Shown here one piece after another: positions 59,819 to 64,000 of a stretch of 64,000 nucleotides of DNA. The notes beneath the pieces are model-generated. The model saw nothing but the letters and a program-made list of their open reading frames with translations, did not search any database and was not told where the DNA came from. The stretch's first letter is position 1; every line of letters begins with the position of its first letter. A program made the translations under genes and the position numbers. The DNA comes from Oscillospiraceae bacterium (GTDB lineage: Bacteria > Bacillota > Clostridia > Oscillospirales > Acutalibacteraceae): NCBI GenBank assembly GCA_015065765.1, contig SVPP01000012.1:18872-82871 (forward strand), written 5' to 3'.

Positions 59819-61390
59819 ATGGTAAGCAACAGTACACAGATTCTTATCGCAATGGTTATCTACATGGCTATTGTTATCGGAATCGGTATAGTTTACGCCA
59901 AAAAAGCAAACAAAAGTTCAGAAAACTACTATCTGGGCGGTCGTTCACTCGGTCCCTGGGTCACAGCAATGAGTGCAGAAGCATCAGACATGAGCGGATG
60001 GCTTCTTATGGGTCTTCCCGGTGTTGCATACTGGTGCGGTCTTGCAGACGCAGCATGGACAGCAATAGGTCTCGCAGTGGGTACATATGTCAACTGGCTC
60101 ATGGTTTCAAAGAGACTTCGCCGTTACAGCATCAGAGCAAACAACTCAATTACTTTGCCTGAGTTTTTCTCAAACCGTTTCCGTGAAAAAAACAAGGTAA
60201 TTATGACGCTTGCTGCTCTTTTCATCCTCATCTTCTTTACGGTTTACGCATCAAGCTGTTTCGTAACATGCGGTAAGCTCTTCTCAACACTCTTCGGTCT
60301 TGATTACAAGGCAATGATGATTCTCGGTGCAGTGTTCGTTCTCGCTTACACAATCCTTGGTGGCTTCCTTGCAGAAAGTGCATCAGACTTCATGCAGGCT
60401 ATTGTTATGGTTACTGCACTTGCAGTCATCGTTGTCATCAGTATAGTCAAAGCAGGCGGTATAAACGCAGTTATTGAAAATGCGCAGTCAATCCCCGGTT
60501 TCCTCGATTTCTTCGGTCTTGCAACTCCCACACTGAACGAAGCAGGCGAGCAGATTGTTGAAGCAGGCAAGCCCGTTTTCGGTACAGCTGCTGAATACGG
60601 CTGGCTTTCAGTTGCTTCATGCATGGCATGGGGTCTCGGCTACTTCGGTATGCCTCAGGTTCTCCTCAGATTCATGGCTATCCGTAAGGAAAAAGAACTT
60701 AAATCATCAAGAAGAATCGCAATGGTATGGGTAGTTATTTCTCTCGCAGTTGCAGTTTTCATCGGTCTCGTAGGCAGACAGCTCTTCCCCGTTGAGCATC
60801 TTACAAAAGCAGGTGCAGAAAACATTTTCATTACTCTTTCAACAAGCTTCCTGCCTCCCATTATCGCAGGCTTTGTTATGGCAGGTATTCTCGCAGCAAC
60901 AATCAGCTCATCAGACTCATATCTTCTTATCGCAGCATCAGCTTTTGCAAAGAACATCTTCCAGGGCGTTGCAAAGAAAAATGCATCAGACAAGCAGGTT
61001 ATGTGGGTTACAAGAATAACGCTTCTTGTTATCGCTCTCATCGGTATTGTTATTGCACTTGATGAAAACAGCGTAATTTTCTCAATCGTTTCATTCGCAT
61101 GGGCAGGCTTCGGTGCAACCTTCGGACCTATCATGCTCTTCTCACTCTTCTGGAAGAGAACAACAAGAGCAGGCGCAATCGCAGGTATGGTCGGAGGTGC
61201 AGGAATGGTATTCCTCTGGTACTTCCTTGTCAAGCCTCTCGGCGGTGTATTCGGCATCTATGAGCTTCTCCCCGCATTCATCTTCTCAGCACTCTGCATT
61301 GTGGTTGTTTCTCTCCTCACAAAGAAACCCTCAGCAGAAATCGAAGAAGACTTCGAAGCTGTTAAAGCAGGCACAGTTGAAGCAGAATAA
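59819..61390 (+). CDS. putP: Sodium:solute symporter, PutP (proline) type
   Basis: The 523-residue protein of the sodium:solute symporter family has 13 TM helices and the signature GRSLGPWVTAMSAEASDMSGWLLMGLPG in TM2 (Na+ binding), FFSNRFREKNKV, GYFGMPQVLLRFMAI (family motif) and AGILAATISSSDSYLLIAASAF in TM8-9. The AxSxxSGW/xxMGLPG pattern is that of PutP, so proline is the most likely substrate. ATG 59819 has AAAGGAG eight bases upstream; the ATG at 59801 lies in that RBS. It is transcribed alone with promoter and terminator. Confidence 0.94.
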   Translation: MVSNSTQILIAMVIYMAIVIGIGIVYAKKANKSSENYYLGGRSLGPWVTAMSAEASDMSGWLLMGLPGVAYWCGLADAAWTAIGLAVGTYVNWLMVSKRLRRYSIRANNSITLPEFFSNRFREKNKVIMTLAALFILIFFTVYASSCFVTCGKLFSTLFGLDYKAMMILGAVFVLAYTILGGFLAESASDFMQAIVMVTALAVIVVISIVKAGGINAVIENAQSIPGFLDFFGLATPTLNEAGEQIVEAGKPVFGTAAEYGWLSVASCMAWGLGYFGMPQVLLRFMAIRKEKELKSSRRIAMVWVVISLAVAVFIGLVGRQLFPVEHLTKAGAENIFITLSTSFLPPIIAGFVMAGILAATISSSDSYLLIAASAFAKNIFQGVAKKNASDKQVMWVTRITLLVIALIGIVIALDENSVIFSIVSFAWAGFGATFGPIMLFSLFWKRTTRAGAIAGMVGGAGMVFLWYFLVKPLGGVFGIYELLPAFIFSALCIVVVSLLTKKPSAEIEEDFEAVKAGTVEAE

Positions 61391-61410
61391 TTAATCAAAA
61401 ATGTATATAA

Positions 61411-61444
61411 AAAAGGAAGTCTTGGTTTTCAAGACTTCCTTTTT
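61411..61444. terminator. Terminator after putP
   Basis: A 14-bp AAAAGGAAGTCTTG/CAAGACTTCCTTTT stem with a T-run directly after it; the A-run on the left side makes it usable on the minus strand too for the 61454 gene. Confidence 0.92.
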
Positions 61445-61453
61445 TATTCATTT

Positions 61454-61747
61454 TTAAAACTCAACCGTTTTGTATTCAGGGCAATAGTTTGTGTTTTTCG
61501 ATATAACATACGATTTTTCAAGTCCTTGGCAATAACGGGAGTTTAGCCATTTTATAAAACCGTCTGTTTCTGCAACAACACACACTTTTCCATCCACAAT
61601 CATCTGATAATCACTATCCGATGTTTCCGTAACCCATTCCAGAAATTCCTGTCCGAACTGTTCTATTTTATCTGCAATTTCATCAGGAACAGCAATAATA
61701 TCTGCATCTTCAAATATGCCATCAAAAACTATATTTACCTTTGTCAT
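61454..61747 (-). CDS. Hypothetical small protein
   Basis: The 97-residue acidic soluble protein begins MTKVNIVFDGIFEDADIIAVP and has a mixed alpha/beta look (IADKIEQFGQEFLEWV; QMIVDGKVCVVAETDGFIKWLN). I recognise no family. AGGTGA lies eight bases before the ATG. It is the last chromosomal gene before the tRNA attachment site. Confidence 0.7.
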   Translation of the reverse strand: MTKVNIVFDGIFEDADIIAVPDEIADKIEQFGQEFLEWVTETSDSDYQMIVDGKVCVVAETDGFIKWLNSRYCQGLEKSYVISKNTNYCPEYKTVEF

Positions 61748-61799
61748 CTATTTCACCTATAACTATTTGTCTTTCAAAATCAGGTTATTTATTTTCTTT

Positions 61800-61910
61800 T
61801 TTAAGGATAAATAATAAAGAAAAAAGAATAAAGAATAAAGAATAACGAATAATACAACAGCGGCCGAACCGAACGTTATTATTTCTTATTTATTCTTTAT
61901 TCACTCTTCT
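61800..61910. repeat. AT-rich imperfect inverted repeat with tandem AAGAATA units
   Basis: The left arm has several AAAGAATAAAGAATAA-type heptamer units (about 61808-61852). The right arm (about 61876-61910) carries TTATTATTTCTTATTTATTC and is roughly its reverse complement. A short GC-rich centre (CAGCGGCCGAACCGAACG) separates them. No gene is visible. It sits just outside the integrated element. Confidence 0.65.
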
Positions 61911-61937
61911 TTTAGGCGAGATTCATCTCGCCGCTTA

Positions 61938-61981
61938 TGGCACCCCCTACCGGGATCGAACCGATATCTAATCCTTAGGAG
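61938..61981 (-). tRNA. tRNA-Arg(CCT) 3' half: remnant and attachment site of an integrated element
   Basis: The minus strand reads from the anticodon loop (CTCCTAA, anticodon CCT) through the 3' anticodon strand GGATT, a short variable loop, T-arm ATCGG-TTCGATC-CCGGT, acceptor strand AGGGGGT, discriminator G and CCA: exactly 44 nt. The base pairs of the T-arm hold. The bases upstream (GGTCA) do not pair with GGATT, and no D-arm follows, so the 5' half is missing. This is what remains at one side after a tyrosine recombinase inserts into a tRNA anticodon loop; the intact tRNA should be re-formed at the far end, beyond the window. Confidence 0.82.
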
Positions 61982-62213
61982 TGACCTCGAAACTCGGTTG
62001 TAGAGTCACTTCCTGTACCCGATAATCCCGTATTTTCAAGGCTTTTTCGCACTTTGAGTGTTAAGCTGTGTTACGGAATTACTGCTAATTTTACCCCGTT
62101 TTCGACCGTCTAATTAGATGGGAATTAGCAAGGGGTTCGGATTTAGGGAAACGGTTATATTCCCACAAGATGCCTTTATTTAATCGCTTGTACCTCGGTC
62201 TGTTACCGAGTCT
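61982..62213. other. Left end of integrated element, non-coding, with inverted repeats
   Basis: The 232 nt contain no plausible gene. They hold inverted pairs such as AGTGAC...GTCACT (61981-62010) and GCTAATT...AATTAGC (62083-62130), and a CTCGGT/ACCGAG hairpin right after the TfoX-N gene. Dispersed arm-type repeats next to the core site are expected for integrase and excisionase binding. Confidence 0.6.
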
Positions 62214-62525
62214 TTATTTTTTCTTTGGTGCAGGAAGTTCGTCATACATCGCATTAAATAAGTATGTAAGGAACTCTCGGTTATCAACATCATCAACCAA
62301 TAGCATTTCTTTTGCACCTTCATACGGCAATTCATAAGTAGGATTCTGCATAATGGCAATAGCAGATTTAGTTGGTTTTACAAGTAATCTATCGTCATAA
62401 ATACCGCCAATGATTTTACCACGATAGTAAATGATGTATTCGCCCATCATTGCTCTATATGATATTTCTTGCAACTCAGATAATTGCTCAATAATAAAGT
62501 TCAAATACTCTTTTCTTGAAGCCAT
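62214..62525 (-). CDS. TfoX N-terminal domain protein
   Basis: The 103-residue protein is a stand-alone TfoX-N domain: FIIEQLSELQEISYRAMMGEYIIYYRGKIIGGIYDDRLLVKPT and LPYEGAKEMLLVDDVDNREFL in pieces. TfoX/Sxy promotes competence gene expression in proteobacteria, but small TfoX-N proteins of Firmicutes have no known function and many occur on mobile DNA. An extended -10 (TGTTATAAT, near 62559) precedes it. It lies between the attachment site and the integrase, thus inside the element. Confidence 0.88.
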   Translation of the reverse strand: MASRKEYLNFIIEQLSELQEISYRAMMGEYIIYYRGKIIGGIYDDRLLVKPTKSAIAIMQNPTYELPYEGAKEMLLVDDVDNREFLTYLFNAMYDELPAPKKK

Positions 62526-62606
62526 AAATCAACCTCACTTACTTTTATTGCCGAAAGTATTATAACACATAATTATGAATTTTTCTATACAATAGAGCAA
62601 AAAGAA

Positions 62607-62637
62607 AACGGCAAGACCATTTTGTGATCTTGCCGTT
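62607..62637 (-). terminator. Integrase gene terminator
   Basis: AACGGCAAGACC pairs with GATCTTGCCGTT (11 of 12), and TTTTCTTTTT follows on the minus strand, 12 nt after the integrase stop. Confidence 0.88.
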
Positions 62638-62648
62638 CTGCTTTGTAT

Positions 62649-64000
62649 TTAGTTTCCTACACCGAGCAGGACTTTGAACTTCTGTAAGAAGTCGGGGTTT
62701 TGAACCATATAGTTCAGCATCGCTTCTTCGGTTATGCCTTGCGGTTCTTTCTTCGGCTCTGCGGTCGCTCCGTTGACCTCTGACGGATTTTTCTTTTGGT
62801 AGAAGGTTTCTTCAAACCTTTGTGCATTGAGCCGTCTGTCCTCGTCTATGATGTGAGAATACACATCCGTAACCATCTTCACTTGTGCGTGACCGGAGTC
62901 GCCCTGAACAGACTTTATATCGCCACCGTTGAGTTTCAACTTGTAGGTGATACTTGAATGTCGTAAGCTATGGAAAACTACGGGCGGTAGGTCATTATCT
63001 TTGATTAGTTTCTGCAAGGCACGGGTGATGATTTGGCTCTCCATCGGTCTGCCATTTGCATTACAGAAAACGAGGTTGAAATCTTGGAACTCGTCACCGA
63101 ACAACTCCTTATATTCCTGAATTTCTTGATAACGTTCTTTGAGCATTTCTGCCACCGTCTTAGGTAGGAATACTTTTCGGGTACTTGTCTTTGTTTTAGG
63201 CTCTTTGAGGACTAAGGCGGTGTTTGTCCTTGCAAAGAAAGCCGGAAACTTGAGTATGATGCCTTTCTCATTCAATTTCTCAAGTGCATCACGGTTTACT
63301 CGTTGAAGTTCTTTATTGACGAATATAAACGCCGTGCCGTTTGCTATGCTTGCATCGGAGATCTCAACACAGTCCCAAGTTAAGCCGAGCATTTCCCCAA
63401 CTCGCAAGGAGCAAGAGAAAGCAAGGTTGATAGCAAGTCTTAATATATCGTCATCGCAAAGCTCAAGAGCCTTAAACAGAGTGGGAGCATCCCATATATC
63501 ACGAGCCTTGTGTTCCTCTTGCGGGAGCGTTGCATTGACACAAGGATTCTTGGTCATCAGCTCCCATTTAACCGCCTGATTAAAGGCACTACGGAGCAGT
63601 TTATGAACCTCACGAACTGTGTGGCAAGACAGATACTCGGTATTCGGCTTGCGGTTGTTTACCACCCTTGATTTGACCTTGAGCAAGTTCTGATAATACT
63701 TCTCCATCATTCGGGTGTTGAGGTCGGAGAGCTTCACATCTCCTAAAATCGGGTTAATGTAATTGAAAATCAGGCTTCGTCTTGCTTCATAGGTTGACAT
63801 CGCCCAAGTATTCACTCCGTAAATCGAAGTGTAATCTTCAAGCAATTCCTTTACGGTCTTTGCTTCGGGAATTACAAGAGTACCTGACTCTTGTTGGAAC
63901 TCGACTTCCGCTTTACGCCTTTTGGCTTCGGCATTGGTCGCAAAGGTTTCCCATTTTTGTCGTTTCTCGCCCTTGTCATCCGTGTAGGTATAAACGACAG
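62649..64000 (-). CDS. int: Tyrosine recombinase/integrase (partial, 5' end beyond window)
   Basis: At least 450 residues are visible and the frame stays open to the window edge. N-terminal part: a Tn916-type AP2-like arm-binding region (VVYTYTDDKGEKRQKWETF at the edge), then a SAM-like core-binding domain (LLEDYTSIYGVNTWAMSTYEARRSLIFNYINPILG in pieces). The catalytic domain has the Arg in CSLRVGEMLGLTW, HSLRHSSITY for the H-x-x-R box and GHAQVKMVTDVYSHI with the tyrosine nucleophile, so it should be active. It points toward the tRNA-Arg remnant about 670 nt away, the normal place for an element integrase. Annotated start codons inside the window are not real. Confidence 0.95.
   Translation of the reverse strand, partial: VVYTYTDDKGEKRQKWETFATNAEAKRRKAEVEFQQESGTLVIPEAKTVKELLEDYTSIYGVNTWAMSTYEARRSLIFNYINPILGDVKLSDLNTRMMEKYYQNLLKVKSRVVNNRKPNTEYLSCHTVREVHKLLRSAFNQAVKWELMTKNPCVNATLPQEEHKARDIWDAPTLFKALELCDDDILRLAINLAFSCSLRVGEMLGLTWDCVEISDASIANGTAFIFVNKELQRVNRDALEKLNEKGIILKFPAFFARTNTALVLKEPKTKTSTRKVFLPKTVAEMLKERYQEIQEYKELFGDEFQDFNLVFCNANGRPMESQIITRALQKLIKDNDLPPVVFHSLRHSSITYKLKLNGGDIKSVQGDSGHAQVKMVTDVYSHIIDEDRRLNAQRFEETFYQKKNPSEVNGATAEPKKEPQGITEEAMLNYMVQNPDFLQKFKVLLGVGN

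Noticed and set aside
61982..62213. Group I intron within tRNA-Arg(CCT), since the break is at the anticodon loop and the following 230 nt would fit an intron size
   Set aside because: No P, Q, R or S core elements (such as a GACTA-type or AAGATATAGTCC-like stretch) are visible, no 5' tRNA half follows, and an integrase lies next to it. Integration remnant is the simpler reading.

Overview
The window looks like chromosomal DNA of an endospore-forming, anaerobic Clostridia member, most likely of the Oscillospirales/Ruminococcaceae type. This rests on the style of rpoB/rpoC, the spore genes spoVAC and spoVAD, a two-gene SUF system (SufB plus SufC only), a DUF4830 protein, strong RBSs with frequent GTG starts, and plant-polysaccharide functions (glucuronoyl-esterase-like and polygalacturonase-like proteins). 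No lineage marker such as 16S is present, so the placement is inference.

Layout. 0-7.5 kb: rpoB-rpoC with a strong terminator. 7.5-19.6 kb: mostly minus-strand housekeeping and transport: a DUF218 protein, a sodium:neurotransmitter-type symporter, a surface LRR/transglutaminase protein, pyrimidine salvage (cdd, pdp), a PHP phosphoesterase, an aminotransferase with an Lrp/AsnC regulator, SufB/SufC and a membrane-anchored peptide-binding protein. 19.8-28.6 kb: spoVAC and spoVAD on the plus strand, separated by about 7 kb of minus-strand genes. These are an MFS transporter, an XRE regulator and a tight eight-gene cassette (acetyltransferase, GrpB-HAD fusion, REP-associated transposase, three P-loop kinase-like proteins, an unknown protein and a methyltransferase). 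The cassette has a consensus promoter, a 22-codon leader peptide and a terminator hairpin in front of its first gene, which is the architecture of a translation-controlled attenuator. This is the best candidate in the window for an undescribed system.

28.6-39.6 kb: an intracellular CE15-like esterase gene bracketed by palindromic intergenic repeats; then a PucR/CdaR-type regulator followed by ftsE-ftsX-M23 peptidase (the cell-wall hydrolase activation complex); then rsuA-type pseudouridine synthase, DUF4830, a coiled-coil protein, coaD, rsmD and uvrC. 39.7-44.3 kb: a complete maltodextrin-type ABC importer (ATPase, lipoprotein, two permeases). 44.4-59.5 kb: an unknown membrane protein, an MMPL/RND exporter with seven tandem repeats in one outer loop, a ChbG/YdjC deacetylase, a cobalamin riboswitch controlling a DUF4430 lipoprotein and an ECF S component, two tandem membrane-bound XRE proteins with almost identical DNA-binding ends, an exo/endonuclease-phosphatase family protein with a metallophosphoesterase, an unknown membrane protein and a beta-helix glycosidase.

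59.8-64 kb: a PutP-type sodium:solute symporter, a small unknown gene, then the 3' half of a tRNA-Arg(CCT) gene that marks the left end of an integrated element. The element carries a TfoX-N protein and a Tn916/phage-type tyrosine integrase and runs off the right edge.

All readings are by eye from sequence; no alignments, structure predictions or databases were run.
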